In this document: positions 43,548 to 55,535 of the stretch, piece by piece
Position numbering within the stretch: position 1 is the first letter of the stretch
How the letters are laid out: each line of letters opens with the position of its first letter
Assembly (NCBI RefSeq): GCF_003226255.1
Contig: NZ_QJST01000002.1
Span: 186,001 to 250,000, forward strand
Reading direction: 5' to 3'
Source: Idiomarina fontislapidosi
Lineage (GTDB): Bacteria > Pseudomonadota > Gammaproteobacteria > Enterobacterales > Alteromonadaceae
Length of the DNA: 64,000 nt
Notes under the pieces: model-generated
What the model saw: only the letters and a program-made list of their open reading frames with translations
The model's database searches: none
What the model was told of the DNA's origin: nothing
Program-made: the position numbers and the translations under genes

Positions 43548-46067
43548 TTAGTCATTATCACCCGTTAGACAAAGCGCTTCACCGTTAATCTCATCTGCCA
43601 CCTGCAAGCGTATATCGCGAATGCTCACAGAGGTGTCAGCAGAGCTGCCTAAGCGCACCACTTCACCGGTGCTGGCAGTGTTAACACCGGCTTGTTCCAA
43701 GCACTGAACAGATACGTTTAACGTCGTCCATTGCTCTGCCGAGTTATCATTTAAATAGCCGTCAATAGCTTGGCTAAACTCACAGCTGTCGGCGCCACAG
43801 TTAAGTGACAGGGTTAAAGGTTGATTCGGATCCGCTTTAACTGTCAGACTCAACACGCCACCGTCTACACTATACGCGCGCAGATCACGCGGGAAAGGAC
43901 TAACAAAACTGAAGTAACCTGTGCCCTCGCCTGCAAAAGTAAAGCGTCGCGCATCCTCTTGCACTTGGTCATCAAAGGTTTCAGTTTGCACGCCGCTCAG
44001 TGACTGAATACTGCTGGTCACTTCGCTTCGCTCATCACTGTTACCTATCATCAAACGCCACGGCGCCTGCGGCGCGCGATCAAAGATAGCCATTTCTAAC
44101 GGCATATCGCTGCCCGAGAAATCCGTATTTAATGGGTCGATGGTTACGTTGTCATCAAAGCTCAAGCCGTAGCCCAGTTTAAACAATGGGTCGTAGCCAA
44201 CTTCATCACCATTAAGTCGACCTTGAGTCGGCGCTTTAGGCCATGAGAAAGGCAGTTGCCCAGTCATCGGGTAACGCACCTGTCCATTTTTATCGGTCAC
44301 CAATACATCGGCTACACCCGCTCCTTCGCTACCCGGTAGCCACGCGGCTACAAAGGCATCTGATGCATTCATTTCTGGATTGACGTACATCGGACGACCA
44401 CTGATAAACACTGAAACAACGGGGATGCCTTTTTCCTTGAGGCGCTTTAACAGCTCGAGGTCAACCGCGTTGCCGCGTTGGTAATCGACGTTATCAATGT
44501 CACCATTACCTTCCGCATAAGGTGTTTCACCATAAACGACCACTGCAACATCAGGTTTTTCTTGATACTCACCATTAACAGCAAGCTCAGCTTCGCCGCC
44601 TGCTTGTTTTACAGCGTCAGCGATACCATCATATATCGACGTGCCACCAGGGAAGTCTTTATTTGAGTTACCTGTGCCTTGCCAACTAATCGTCCAGCCA
44701 CCCGACTGCTGACCGATATTGTCAGCCGCAGGTCCAGCCACTAAGACTCGCTGGTTCGGTTTAATTGGCAACACGTTATTATTATTTTTCAGTAGTACCA
44801 ATGATTCACGTACCGCTTGACGTGCAATCGCGCGGTGCTCATCTGCGCCAATGAGTTCTGTTTTACCAGACAAAGGACGATTGGCGGGTGAAGGCTTATC
44901 GAACAGCCCCGCTCGCATTTTGACACGTAGAATACGGCGCACTGCATCATCTATACGCGACTCGGCGATAGTGCCATCTTTTACCTGTGCGATAAGATTT
45001 TCATACAGAGGCTTCCACGCCTGAGTAGGCACCATATACACATCAAGACCTGCATTGGCTGCTTGTGGGCAATTATCATTGGTACAGCCTTCAATTTGCC
45101 CATGACCGTTCCAGTCACCTACGACAAATCCATCAAAGCCCATCTTCTCTTTCAGCACATCCGTCAGCAGGTATTTACTGCCATGGATTTTTTCACCATT
45201 CCAGCGATTAAAACTCGCCATGACGGTTTGCGCGCCGGCTTCAAGTCCACCCACATAACCTTGCGCATGGATATCAAATAACATTTGTTCATCGACTTCG
45301 GTATTACCTTGGTCAATACCGTCTGTGGTTCCACCGTCACCAATAAAGTGTTTTACCGTACTAATGACATTTTTCTCAGACAAAAAGTCGCCGTCGACAT
45401 GCCCTTGCAATCCGCGCACGATGGATGCTGAATAGTCACGCACAACCGCTGGGTCCTCAGAGTAACTCTCATAGGTACGTCCCCAACGCACATCACGCGC
45501 AACGGCAACAGTCGGTGCAAACACCCAATCGATGCCGGTCACCATGACTTCTGTCGCAGTCACTTCGGCAATGTCTTCGATCAACGCAGGATTACGGGCA
45601 GCTCCCAAACCAATATTATGAGGGAATATCGTCGCCCCTAATACGTTGTTATGACCATGTACCGCGTCGGTTCCCCACATTGTTGGGATATTGATACCAT
45701 CGACGCTGTCATCGACTGATGCCTGGTACATCGCCTCCGCCAGTGCGATCCAATCTTGTGGCGTTGCATATTTATCGTTATTTGGGAACGCCCCACCGCC
45801 ATTTAAGTAACTACCAAAGCCATATTTGCGCATATCTTCGACAGTAATGTCACGGATTTCGGGTTGGATCATTTGCGCGACTTTTTGCTCCAGCGTCATT
45901 TCACCGAGCAATTCGTCGATACGCTGTTCCATCGCTGACTTTTGCGCAACTGGAATGTCGAGTTGTGGCCACACGGGGTCCTGCTCAGTGGGTGCCTGTG
46001 AATCTGTGCTACAGGCCGAAAGAATGGCTGCGGGAAGTGCAGCCATTAGCCATTTTTTGTGTCTCAT
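43548..46067 (-). CDS. GH3 beta-glucosidase, ExoP-like lipoprotein
   Basis: The 839-residue protein has a signal peptide with lipobox ILSAC. The GH3 TIM barrel follows (MTLEQKVAQMIQPEIRDITV, WGTDAVHGHNN, then KHFIGDGGTTDGIDQGNTEV), with nucleophile D318 in GFVVGDWNGH, then the alpha/beta sandwich domain (VLLKNNNNVLPIKPNQRVLV). A C-terminal extension of about 180 residues resembles the galactose-binding-like tail of ExoP-type exo-1,3/1,4-beta-glucanases. It should release glucose from beta-glucans in the periplasm. It shares 1 base with the upstream transporter gene, so the two form a unit under the divergent LacI operator. Confidence 0.93.
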   Translation of the reverse strand: MRHKKWLMAALPAAILSACSTDSQAPTEQDPVWPQLDIPVAQKSAMEQRIDELLGEMTLEQKVAQMIQPEIRDITVEDMRKYGFGSYLNGGGAFPNNDKYATPQDWIALAEAMYQASVDDSVDGINIPTMWGTDAVHGHNNVLGATIFPHNIGLGAARNPALIEDIAEVTATEVMVTGIDWVFAPTVAVARDVRWGRTYESYSEDPAVVRDYSASIVRGLQGHVDGDFLSEKNVISTVKHFIGDGGTTDGIDQGNTEVDEQMLFDIHAQGYVGGLEAGAQTVMASFNRWNGEKIHGSKYLLTDVLKEKMGFDGFVVGDWNGHGQIEGCTNDNCPQAANAGLDVYMVPTQAWKPLYENLIAQVKDGTIAESRIDDAVRRILRVKMRAGLFDKPSPANRPLSGKTELIGADEHRAIARQAVRESLVLLKNNNNVLPIKPNQRVLVAGPAADNIGQQSGGWTISWQGTGNSNKDFPGGTSIYDGIADAVKQAGGEAELAVNGEYQEKPDVAVVVYGETPYAEGNGDIDNVDYQRGNAVDLELLKRLKEKGIPVVSVFISGRPMYVNPEMNASDAFVAAWLPGSEGAGVADVLVTDKNGQVRYPMTGQLPFSWPKAPTQGRLNGDEVGYDPLFKLGYGLSFDDNVTIDPLNTDFSGSDMPLEMAIFDRAPQAPWRLMIGNSDERSEVTSSIQSLSGVQTETFDDQVQEDARRFTFAGEGTGYFSFVSPFPRDLRAYSVDGGVLSLTVKADPNQPLTLSLNCGADSCEFSQAIDGYLNDNSAEQWTTLNVSVQCLEQAGVNTASTGEVVRLGSSADTSVSIRDIRLQVADEINGEALCLTGDND

Positions 46068-47341
46068 TATTCTGCAACCTCAGCTGTTTGCTTTGCTTTT
46101 TTAAAGGCACGTGGTACGTAACCGGCGAAACCGTAGTAGGCGATGTAGGCGTAACACATCAAGGGCACGACAAACGCGGCTTGTACACCGATCATATCGG
46201 CTAAAGCACCCTGACACAGCGGCAATACTGCGCCACCAACAATCGCTAAACAAAGAATGCCTGAACCCTGCCCCGTGCTTTCTTTTAAACCTTGCAGTGC
46301 CAGACTAAAAATGGTCGGGAACATAATCGAGTTGCATAAGCCGACAAAAAGAATCGACCACATGGCTAATGTTCCTGAACTAAAGATGGTGGTCAGTATC
46401 AGTAACATGGCACAGACCGCATTAAATAACAGTACACGGTTACCAGCGAAGCGTTGCATAACGGCTGCACCAATAAAGCGACCAACCATGGCACCACCGA
46501 AATACCAAGAAATGTAGTGTGAAGCTTGCGAGGTCGACATACCACCGATGTCGTCTTGCGACAGGTAAATGGCCAAGAAACTACCAATACCGACTTCAGC
46601 ACCCACATAAACGAAGATACCTAGCGCACCCAAGACCAGATGTTTCTGACCCCAAGCGCCGCCCTGCGTCGGCAACGGAGCTGCTTGGTCGACTTTACCC
46701 ATTGCTGGCAGCTTTAAGCGGACAAACACCAACGCCATGATGACCAGGGTCGCAGCGAGAATGAAATAAGGGAGTGAAACGGTATCTTTGGAAACACCCG
46801 ACACTTCGGGATCAGCAACACCACCAAAAATAAGCCATGTTCCAAAAAACGGCGCAACGGTGGTACCCAGCGAGTTAAATGCCTGTGTCATTGTCAGGCG
46901 GCTGGACGACGTTTTCTCTGGACCTAAGCGTGTCACATAAGGATTAGCGGCGACTTGTAGAATGGTCACGCCCGACGCTAAGATAAATAGCGCACCAAGA
47001 AATAACCCGTACACTTCCATTTGTGCTGCTGGATAAAACAATACACAGCCGGCACCCGCTGTCAGTAAACCTACAATAATTCCCGATTTATAACCGATTT
47101 TACCGACCATTAAGCCTGCCGGCACCGAAATAATAAAATAGGCGCCAAAGAAACAGAACTGAATCAGCATCGATTGTGCATAGTTTAAATCGAATAATAG
47201 ACGTAGATATGGAATAAGAATATCGTTGAGGCAGGTAATAAAGCCCCAAATAAAAAACAGTGATGTGAGTGCGGTAAGTGCGAACCGATAATTGGTCGGC
47301 TGTCCACTCCCATGCAACGCTGAGGTTTGTGGAGTTGTCAT
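46067..47341 (-). CDS. MFS sugar transporter, FucP/GluP type
   Basis: The 424-residue protein has twelve membrane helices and the marks of the glucose/galactose-fucose:H+ symporter family: LTSLFFIWGFITCLNDILIP in helix 1, VAANPYVTRLGPEKTSSSRL, and GGAVLPLCQGALADMIGVQA. It would import the glucose released by the GH3 enzyme. First gene of the minus-strand unit, with a TATACA promoter and the LacI-type operator upstream. Confidence 0.92.
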   Translation of the reverse strand: MTTPQTSALHGSGQPTNYRFALTALTSLFFIWGFITCLNDILIPYLRLLFDLNYAQSMLIQFCFFGAYFIISVPAGLMVGKIGYKSGIIVGLLTAGAGCVLFYPAAQMEVYGLFLGALFILASGVTILQVAANPYVTRLGPEKTSSSRLTMTQAFNSLGTTVAPFFGTWLIFGGVADPEVSGVSKDTVSLPYFILAATLVIMALVFVRLKLPAMGKVDQAAPLPTQGGAWGQKHLVLGALGIFVYVGAEVGIGSFLAIYLSQDDIGGMSTSQASHYISWYFGGAMVGRFIGAAVMQRFAGNRVLLFNAVCAMLLILTTIFSSGTLAMWSILFVGLCNSIMFPTIFSLALQGLKESTGQGSGILCLAIVGGAVLPLCQGALADMIGVQAAFVVPLMCYAYIAYYGFAGYVPRAFKKAKQTAEVAE

Positions 47342-47362
47342 AATTCCCTCTTGCTTTATTTT

Positions 47363-47391
47363 TTGACGATAGCCATCAGACCATCTAGTAT
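47363..47391 (+). promoter_or_regulatory. promoter of GH1-GPH-lacI
   Basis: TTGACG (47363-47368), 17 bases, TAGTAT (47386-47391), two bases before the LacI-type operator, 72 bases from the GH1 start. Confidence 0.65.
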
Positions 47392-47393
47392 TA

Positions 47394-47407
47394 TGTAAGC
47401 GCTTTCA
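47394..47407. promoter_or_regulatory. LacI-family operator, copy 2 (shared by divergent promoters)
   Basis: TGTAAGCGCTTTCA, the exact reverse complement of copy 1 at 37746-37759. It lies downstream of the -10 box of both divergent promoters, covering both transcription starts, so one repressor dimer could close both units. Confidence 0.88.
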
Positions 47408-47435
47408 TGTATAGCATAATTTAATTCAAAGGCAA
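47408..47435 (-). promoter_or_regulatory. promoter of the MFS-GH3 operon
   Basis: On the minus strand TTGCCT (47430-47435), 16 bases, TATACA (47408-47413), directly adjoining the operator. Confidence 0.6.
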
Positions 47436-47463
47436 TTAAAACCTGCCTGACGAGCAAACTCTT

Positions 47464-48855
47464 ATGAAAAAAATAACGCTTCCCTATCATTCTGTTTTAA
47501 GTCGACCAACATTTGTTTACGGTGTCGCCACCTCTTCTTTTCAGATAGAGGGTGATATCGCCGGCCGTGAACCCTGTATTTGGGATACATTTTGCGAACA
47601 ACCCAATACTATCAAAGATAACAGTAATGGCGATACTGCTTGCGACCACATTCACCGTTGGCAAGACGACGTTGATTTGATTTGTGAGCTAGGTGTTGAT
47701 GCGTATCGTTTTTCAATCGCTTGGGGCCGTGTAATTAAAGCAAACGGTGAAATCAACCACACGGGCTTAAATTTTTATATTAAGTTAGTTGAAGCGCTCA
47801 CTAAACGCGGAGTTCAATCCCACGTCACCTTGTATCACTGGGATCTACCCCAGTATCTAGAAGATAAAGGTGGGTGGCTGAACCGAGAGACCGCATATCG
47901 GTTTGCCGATTATGCGGGTGTTGTTGCTGATGCACTCGGTAGCAAAGTAAGTAGTATTGCAACACTGAATGAACCTTTCTGTAGCGCTTATCTTGGTTAT
48001 GAAGCAGGTATTCATGCACCAGGACCACAACCGCATGCGGGCTCGCGACGCAAGCAAGGTCGCCAAGCAGCTCACCATTTATTGCTGGCTCACGGTTTAG
48101 CGCTGCAATTATTGCGACAGCGCTTATCCGGTCAGAACGCGCCCCAACTAGGGGTCGTGTTGAATTTTAGCCCTTGTCATCCGCTTACTGATTCCACAGC
48201 TGATCGCGAGGCTGCAGAGTTTGCACATCAGTACCACAATTTATGGTACCTACAACCGATGCTGACCGGGACTTATCCTCATATCCATAATCAACTTGCG
48301 TCAGCGGACCGCCCGAGTATCGAACCCGGTGACATGGATATCATTAATCAACCGCTTGATTTCCTTGGCGTCAACTATTACACCCGCACGGTTTTCAAAG
48401 CAAATGAACAACACGGGTTTAGTGATGTGCCGGCGACCGGCGATGGTCTTACGACCATGGGGTGGGAAGTCTACGCACAAGGCTTAACTGAAATTTTGCT
48501 AACGCTGGATCGTCAGTTTGACAATTTACCCCCCATTTATATTACCGAAAACGGCGTAGCGACCGACGATGTCTGTGATAAAAATGAAGTTAACGATGTC
48601 ATGCGAGTCGATTACTTTCAGTCGCACTTACTCGCAGTTCATGATGCCATTGAGCAAGGCGTTGATATCCGCGGCTACTTTGCCTGGAGTCTGATGGATA
48701 ACTTCGAATGGGCAGAAGGCTACACACAGCGATTTGGAATTGTTTATGTAGACTATGCCACCCAACGCAGGACGCTCAAAAACAGTGCAAAAGCTTTACA
48801 GCAACTCTTCTTAGCTAGACAATCACAGCATCATGCTGTGGAGGATATATGCTAA
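47464..48855 (+). CDS. GH1 beta-glucosidase
   Basis: The 463-residue enzyme lacks a signal peptide, so it is cytoplasmic. GH1 hallmarks: VYGVATSSFQIEGDIAGREP, then RFSIAWGRVI, acid/base E170 in TLNEPFC, nucleophile E362 in YITENG, and SLMDNFEWAEGYTQRFGIVY. It hydrolyses short beta-glucosides such as laminaribiose taken up by the next gene's transporter. The 3' end overlaps the transporter gene by 7 bases. Confidence 0.96.
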   Translation: MKKITLPYHSVLSRPTFVYGVATSSFQIEGDIAGREPCIWDTFCEQPNTIKDNSNGDTACDHIHRWQDDVDLICELGVDAYRFSIAWGRVIKANGEINHTGLNFYIKLVEALTKRGVQSHVTLYHWDLPQYLEDKGGWLNRETAYRFADYAGVVADALGSKVSSIATLNEPFCSAYLGYEAGIHAPGPQPHAGSRRKQGRQAAHHLLLAHGLALQLLRQRLSGQNAPQLGVVLNFSPCHPLTDSTADREAAEFAHQYHNLWYLQPMLTGTYPHIHNQLASADRPSIEPGDMDIINQPLDFLGVNYYTRTVFKANEQHGFSDVPATGDGLTTMGWEVYAQGLTEILLTLDRQFDNLPPIYITENGVATDDVCDKNEVNDVMRVDYFQSHLLAVHDAIEQGVDIRGYFAWSLMDNFEWAEGYTQRFGIVYVDYATQRRTLKNSAKALQQLFLARQSQHHAVEDIC

Positions 48856-50174
48856 GTCGCACTGAAAAAATAGCCTACGGCTTAGGTGACACCGCCAGTA
48901 ACATCATTTTCCAAACGGTCATGTTGTTTCTGGCTTTTTTTTATACCGATATTTTTGGTATCTCGGCGGCGGCCGTCGGCACCATGTTCCTCGTGGTACG
49001 ACTGATTGATGCGGTCACCGACCCACTGATGGGATTGCTCACAGACAAGACGCGTTCGCGTCACGGTCAATTTCGCCCTTACCTAGTCTGGATGGCTGTG
49101 CCTTTCGCTGTATTCAGTGTCTTTGCATTTACTACTCCGGATTTCGATGAAAATGGCAAGCTTATTTATGCTTACGTGACGTATACCCTGCTGATGTTAG
49201 CGTACACGGCGATCAACATCCCCTACTCTGCGCTTGGTGGTGTGCTCACCGAGGACCCATCAGAGCGTGTCTCGGTTCAGTCGTATCGTTTTGTGTTGGG
49301 GATGCTCGGTGGGTTACTCGTTACTACCTGCACGCTGCCACTTGTCGACTGGTTTGGTCAGGGCAGTCAAGTCGTTGGTTATCAACTCACCATCGCCGCA
49401 TTAAGTGTGCTGGGTATGATGCTGTTTGTCGTGTGTTTTTGCGGAACAAAAGAACGTATTCACCCTCCCAAACAACAGCAACTTTCGCTCCGAGAAGCCC
49501 TGAAAACATTGTGGCAAAATGAGCAGTGGCGCAGACTTTCAATCGCTGCAGCTTTAGTGTTGACGGGAATTGCACTAAAAAACACCCTAGCCGTTTATTA
49601 CGTGAAGTATTATCTATTACGCGATGACCTCGTGACCGCATTTGTCAGTACCGGCATGGTCGGCAATATCATTGGTTGCGCATTAGCCCAATATGTTTGC
49701 CGATATATGGATAAAGTGAATGCCTATATTGGTATTCAGGTTTTAGCCGCTATCGTCTGCGTGGCAGCTTATTGGATTGCGCCCGAACAACTTACAGCGG
49801 CATTTATTATGTACTTCTTGTGGGGCCTATTCTTACAGATGGGAACACCGATGCTGTGGGCTAAGATCGCCGACGTAGCAGATTATGGCTACTGGAAAAC
49901 AGGCGTGCGTGCGACGGGTCTGGTGTATTCATCGGTGGTATTTTTTATCAAGTTTGGCCTCGCGTTAGGGGGGGCGATTAGCGGTTGGTGGTTAGCATTT
50001 TACGACTACACCCCCAATCAAATACAAAATATTGAAGCGCAACACGGCATTCAACTCGCGTTTACCGTGCTGCCGGCACTCGCATCCCTGCTCGTTGCAG
50101 CAGTTATGCTTCGCTACACCTTAAAACAAAAGCGTGTTCAGCAAATATCAGAAGCGTTGGAGCAATACTCTTAA
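48849..50174 (+). CDS. GPH-family sugar:cation symporter
   Basis: The 441-residue protein has twelve helices and the glycoside-pentoside-hexuronide pattern: EKIAYGLGDTASNIIFQTVM, then FLVVRLIDAVTDPLMGLLTD with the conserved Asp residues, RSRHGQFRPYLVW, and MLWAKIADVADYGYWKTGVR. It would bring intact beta-glucosides (probably laminari-oligosaccharides) into the cytoplasm for GH1. It overlaps GH1 by 7 bases and ends 1 base before lacI. Confidence 0.94.
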   Translation: MLSRTEKIAYGLGDTASNIIFQTVMLFLAFFYTDIFGISAAAVGTMFLVVRLIDAVTDPLMGLLTDKTRSRHGQFRPYLVWMAVPFAVFSVFAFTTPDFDENGKLIYAYVTYTLLMLAYTAINIPYSALGGVLTEDPSERVSVQSYRFVLGMLGGLLVTTCTLPLVDWFGQGSQVVGYQLTIAALSVLGMMLFVVCFCGTKERIHPPKQQQLSLREALKTLWQNEQWRRLSIAAALVLTGIALKNTLAVYYVKYYLLRDDLVTAFVSTGMVGNIIGCALAQYVCRYMDKVNAYIGIQVLAAIVCVAAYWIAPEQLTAAFIMYFLWGLFLQMGTPMLWAKIADVADYGYWKTGVRATGLVYSSVVFFIKFGLALGGAISGWWLAFYDYTPNQIQNIEAQHGIQLAFTVLPALASLLVAAVMLRYTLKQKRVQQISEALEQYS

Positions 50175-50175
50175 C

Positions 50176-51174
50176 ATGGCGACCATTTACGAAGTTTCGA
50201 AACTCGCGGGCGTTTCCTTAGCGACCGTGTCTCGTGTTATTAATAATAACGCCCCCGTGCGCGAGGCAACTCGAGTGAAAGTCCTCGATGCAATGGATAA
50301 ACTGGGTTATCACCCTAATTCTATTGCACAATCTCTGGCATCGAGCCGCTCCAACTCAATCGGCATTGTGGTTTCTGAACTCAATGGTCCATTTTTTGGT
50401 ACCTTACTCAGTGACATTGAAACGGCTTTTCGGCGTGCTGGAAAGCACGTCATCATCGCGGCTGGACACAGTGATGAAAGGCTTGAGAAAGAAAGTATCG
50501 CATTTTTAAAAAGTCGTAACTGCGATGCCCTTATCTTGCATGTCGAAGCGGTTTCAGATGACTACTTACGTCAACTTAATGAGAGCGGCACGCCATTTGT
50601 TATTCTCAATCGTTTTGTCGACAGTTTGTCGGATCGTTGTGTGACGTTGAATAACCAACACGGTGGTTACTTAGCCACTCAGCACTTGCTGCGTAATGGC
50701 CATCGCAAGATTGGGTATATTTCAGGTCCTATGTGGAAAAATGACGCTGAACAGCGCTATCTAGGCCACTTGCGGGCGCTCGCTGAATATGGAATTGAAT
50801 CTAAAAGTAGCTTATTTTACGAAGGTGACTTCCATGAACTCGGCGGTGTTAAAGGCGTTGCGGCACTATTGCACGCCGATGCAGAAATCACCGCCATTGT
50901 ATGCGCAAATGACGAGATGGCCGCGGGGGCTGTCACTACCGCACGTGAACAAGGCTTAACCTTGCCCGACGACTTGTCTATTGTCGGCTTTGATAACGTC
51001 AACTTCTCCCACTACATGTATCCGAAGCTCACCACTATCGATTATCCCATCGGCGGCATGGGTGTCATGGCTGCGCGATGGGTACTAAAACATATCTACC
51101 AACAAAAACTCGATAATATCCAAACTGTGTTTGAGCCTCGGGTGATCGAGCGCGATTCAGTTCACAGTATTTGA
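50176..51174 (+). CDS. LacI-family repressor of the glucan cluster
   Basis: Start ATG 50176 (MATIYEVSKLAGVSLATVSR), the standard family N-terminus; the frame upstream overlaps the symporter gene. 332 residues: helix-turn-helix and hinge (1-60), then the periplasmic-binding-like effector domain (SNSIGIVVSELNGPFFGTLL; AIVCANDEMAAGAVTTAREQ; LSIVGFDNVNFSHYMYPKLT). It most likely binds the two TGTAAGCGCTTTCA sites of this region and is released by a beta-glucoside or glucose. Third gene of its own repressed operon, giving autoregulation. Followed by a strong terminator. Confidence 0.92.
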   Translation: MATIYEVSKLAGVSLATVSRVINNNAPVREATRVKVLDAMDKLGYHPNSIAQSLASSRSNSIGIVVSELNGPFFGTLLSDIETAFRRAGKHVIIAAGHSDERLEKESIAFLKSRNCDALILHVEAVSDDYLRQLNESGTPFVILNRFVDSLSDRCVTLNNQHGGYLATQHLLRNGHRKIGYISGPMWKNDAEQRYLGHLRALAEYGIESKSSLFYEGDFHELGGVKGVAALLHADAEITAIVCANDEMAAGAVTTAREQGLTLPDDLSIVGFDNVNFSHYMYPKLTTIDYPIGGMGVMAARWVLKHIYQQKLDNIQTVFEPRVIERDSVHSI

Positions 51175-51185
51175 GCACATAAAAA

Positions 51186-51210
51186 AAGCTCGTGCTTAGT
51201 GCACGAGCTT
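51186..51210. terminator. bidirectional terminator
   Basis: A 10-bp perfect stem AAGCTCGTGC/GCACGAGCTT with a five-base loop and A7 on the left, which is T7 for the minus strand. It ends both lacI and katG. Confidence 0.92.
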
Positions 51211-51236
51211 TTCAACGTATAACACTTTAACGCAAA

Positions 51237-53444
<2,208 letters not shown>

Positions 53445-53468
53445 CTACGGAGGTTTCTATTTATTAGA

Positions 53469-53498
53469 TTTATAGCACTCCAAAGATAACTTGACCAA
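53469..53498 (-). promoter_or_regulatory. putative sigma70 promoter of katG
   Basis: TTGGTC (53493-53498), 18 bases, TATAAA (53469-53474) on the minus strand, about 58 bases before the start. Confidence 0.45.
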
Positions 53499-53535
53499 AG
53501 TCATTAAAGCGGTCGTCTTAACAGGAAAAAGCGAT

Positions 53536-54750
53536 TCACTTACCGAGATTTAATGGGTCATCTAGCGAGCGAGACGGTTCAGTGAACCATTTCGGGCCGT
53601 CGTCGGTCATGTAAAAATGATCTTCGAGCCTGACCCCAAATTGCTCAGGCAAAATTACCATGGGCTCATTACTAAAACACATGCCTCTTGCTAGCGGTGT
53701 GTCATCGCCTCCCACTAGGTAGGGCCATTCGTGCAAATCCATACCGATACCATGACCCGTTCGGTGCGGAACACCGGGTAGCTTGTAATCAGGCTCAAGC
53801 GATAATCTTGCCAACTCATGACGCACTGCGTCATCAACAGTGTGGCACGGTTGACCCAACTTGGCTGCATCAAAAGCCACTTGCTGTAGCTGTCGCTCGT
53901 ACTGCCAAAACCTTTGCTGTTCTGGTGTTGCCTCACCAAACGCATAGGTCCGCGTAATGTCGGAGTGATAACCATGTAGCTTACAGCCGGTATCAATCAG
54001 CACCCAGTCATTCGCCTGAAGGTGTTGCTCGTGCTGTACACCATGTGGATAGCTTGTTGCCTTGCCAAACAAAACAATACAGAAAAACGAACCGGCGGCA
54101 CCTACGCGACGATGGGCCTCATCAATAAACTGACGAACCTCACTGGCACTGATCCCTTCTTTAAGCATTGATGCGGTCGCGCGATGGACTGCGATGGTCA
54201 TATCCATGGCGGTTTGAATCAACGCAAGTTCAGCGCTCGACTTGCGCATGCGACATTCAGCAATCACCGATTTGGCATCACACAGTTGCTGAGCGGGAAT
54301 GCATTGTTCTAAGCGAGCAACAAAACTGTAAGCAGTTGACTCGTCGAGCCCAATTCTCACGTCATCCCCAAATGCGTCGCGCAACGTCTGAGCCATTAAT
54401 TCAATCGGTGACTCGTGCTCTTCCCACAACAACGGTTCTAAAGGTACCTGCATGGCTTGTTCTAACGAACCTAATTCAAATGCGGGCGCAATGAGTTTAG
54501 GCGTTCCCTCAACGGGCAGAATGGCGCCAACCAAACGCTCACTGGGATACCAGCGAAGACCCGTGAAGTATTCTAAATTTGTACCCGCATTTAGGTAAAT
54601 CGCATCAATATCCTGCGCCCTCATCAACGTCTGTGCGGTTTCGATACGCTGGTTAAACTCGCTAATATCAATGGGTTCAGCACTCTCTGCCATATTCACT
54701 AGTTGCGCCAAAGCGTCGCTTTGCGTTTGATAACCGATACCTCGGGTCAT
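53536..54750 (-). CDS. M24 family Xaa-Pro aminopeptidase/dipeptidase
   Basis: The 404-residue enzyme has an N-terminal creatinase-like domain (about 30-165) and a C-terminal pita-bread metallopeptidase domain. Metal ligands: Asp in WVLIDTGCKLHGYHSDITRT (both D positions), His in PHRTGHGIGMDLHEWP, Glu in FSNEPMVI and Glu in RLEDHFYM. It cleaves X-Pro bonds of peptides. Single gene, about 120 bases upstream of katG's start region, with 170 bases to the next gene on the other side. Confidence 0.93.
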   Translation of the reverse strand: MTRGIGYQTQSDALAQLVNMAESAEPIDISEFNQRIETAQTLMRAQDIDAIYLNAGTNLEYFTGLRWYPSERLVGAILPVEGTPKLIAPAFELGSLEQAMQVPLEPLLWEEHESPIELMAQTLRDAFGDDVRIGLDESTAYSFVARLEQCIPAQQLCDAKSVIAECRMRKSSAELALIQTAMDMTIAVHRATASMLKEGISASEVRQFIDEAHRRVGAAGSFFCIVLFGKATSYPHGVQHEQHLQANDWVLIDTGCKLHGYHSDITRTYAFGEATPEQQRFWQYERQLQQVAFDAAKLGQPCHTVDDAVRHELARLSLEPDYKLPGVPHRTGHGIGMDLHEWPYLVGGDDTPLARGMCFSNEPMVILPEQFGVRLEDHFYMTDDGPKWFTEPSRSLDDPLNLGK

Positions 54751-54920
54751 ACCCTACTCCAGTTTAAATCGAATCAATTTTGATGACATCAAGACTCGCA
54801 TGGCACTTGGCAAAAGGCAAATTACATATGCATTTTTGAATGCATGCTCACTAGGGTTTTAAATTATTAAAATAGTAGTACAATGAATAGCATATTCATT
54901 CGAAAATATAGGAGTTTCAT

Positions 54921-55526
54921 GTGTTAAGTTTTGACACATTGAGTCAGTATTTTCTTGCTATCTATTTCTGCGTTATTGCCGTTCACTACAGTAGCGTCGC
55001 GCTCGGTCGAAGGGCTCGAATGGGGCATCCTCAAATTCATACAGGCCAATTATTTACCAGTCAATGGTGGGTAAGACAGTGCTTTAATTTCTTTCGTAGC
55101 GCCATTCTACTTATTTGTGTGGCGAGAGTATTGTGGGATATGGATGCGTATTTGGGTCGCATTGACACACTGTACCGACCCGTTGTGGTTTATCTGGGTG
55201 TCGCTTTGATGCTGTTATCACTTTTTCTGGTGAGCTTCAGCCACGCGTATATGCAGGCGCAATGGCGTTCTGGTGTTGATCCTAACACACGCCACCCTTT
55301 GCTTGTCGAAGGGCCGTTCAAACGCAGTCGCAATCCAATTTTTAAAGGTGTGATAATCGGACAAATTGGCTTATTCTTAACCTTCCCATCCCTATTTACC
55401 TTGGTCTGTTTAGTCGCCGGCGTTACCGCCCTATCTATTCAAGTTCGCCATGAAGAAAGCGCTTTAGCGATCAGCCACAAGGACATCTACTTTCAATATA
55501 AGAATGCCACGCCGCGTTGGTTTTAA
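54921..55526 (+). CDS. ICMT/PEMT-like membrane methyltransferase
   Basis: The 201-residue protein starts at GTG 54921: the ATG two bases earlier runs into a stop after two codons, and GGAG is well placed for the GTG. Four to five membrane helices, then the SAM-binding pattern of isoprenylcysteine carboxyl methyltransferase / phospholipid methyltransferase proteins: HPLLVEGPFKRSRNPIFKGV and the closing RHEESALAISHKDIYFQYKN. Substrate unknown in bacteria. Convergent with the DCC gene, 9 bases apart. Confidence 0.85.
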   Translation: MLSFDTLSQYFLAIYFCVIAVHYSSVALGRRARMGHPQIHTGQLFTSQWWVRQCFNFFRSAILLICVARVLWDMDAYLGRIDTLYRPVVVYLGVALMLLSLFLVSFSHAYMQAQWRSGVDPNTRHPLLVEGPFKRSRNPIFKGVIIGQIGLFLTFPSLFTLVCLVAGVTALSIQVRHEESALAISHKDIYFQYKNATPRWF

Positions 55527-55535
55527 CGGACTTTA

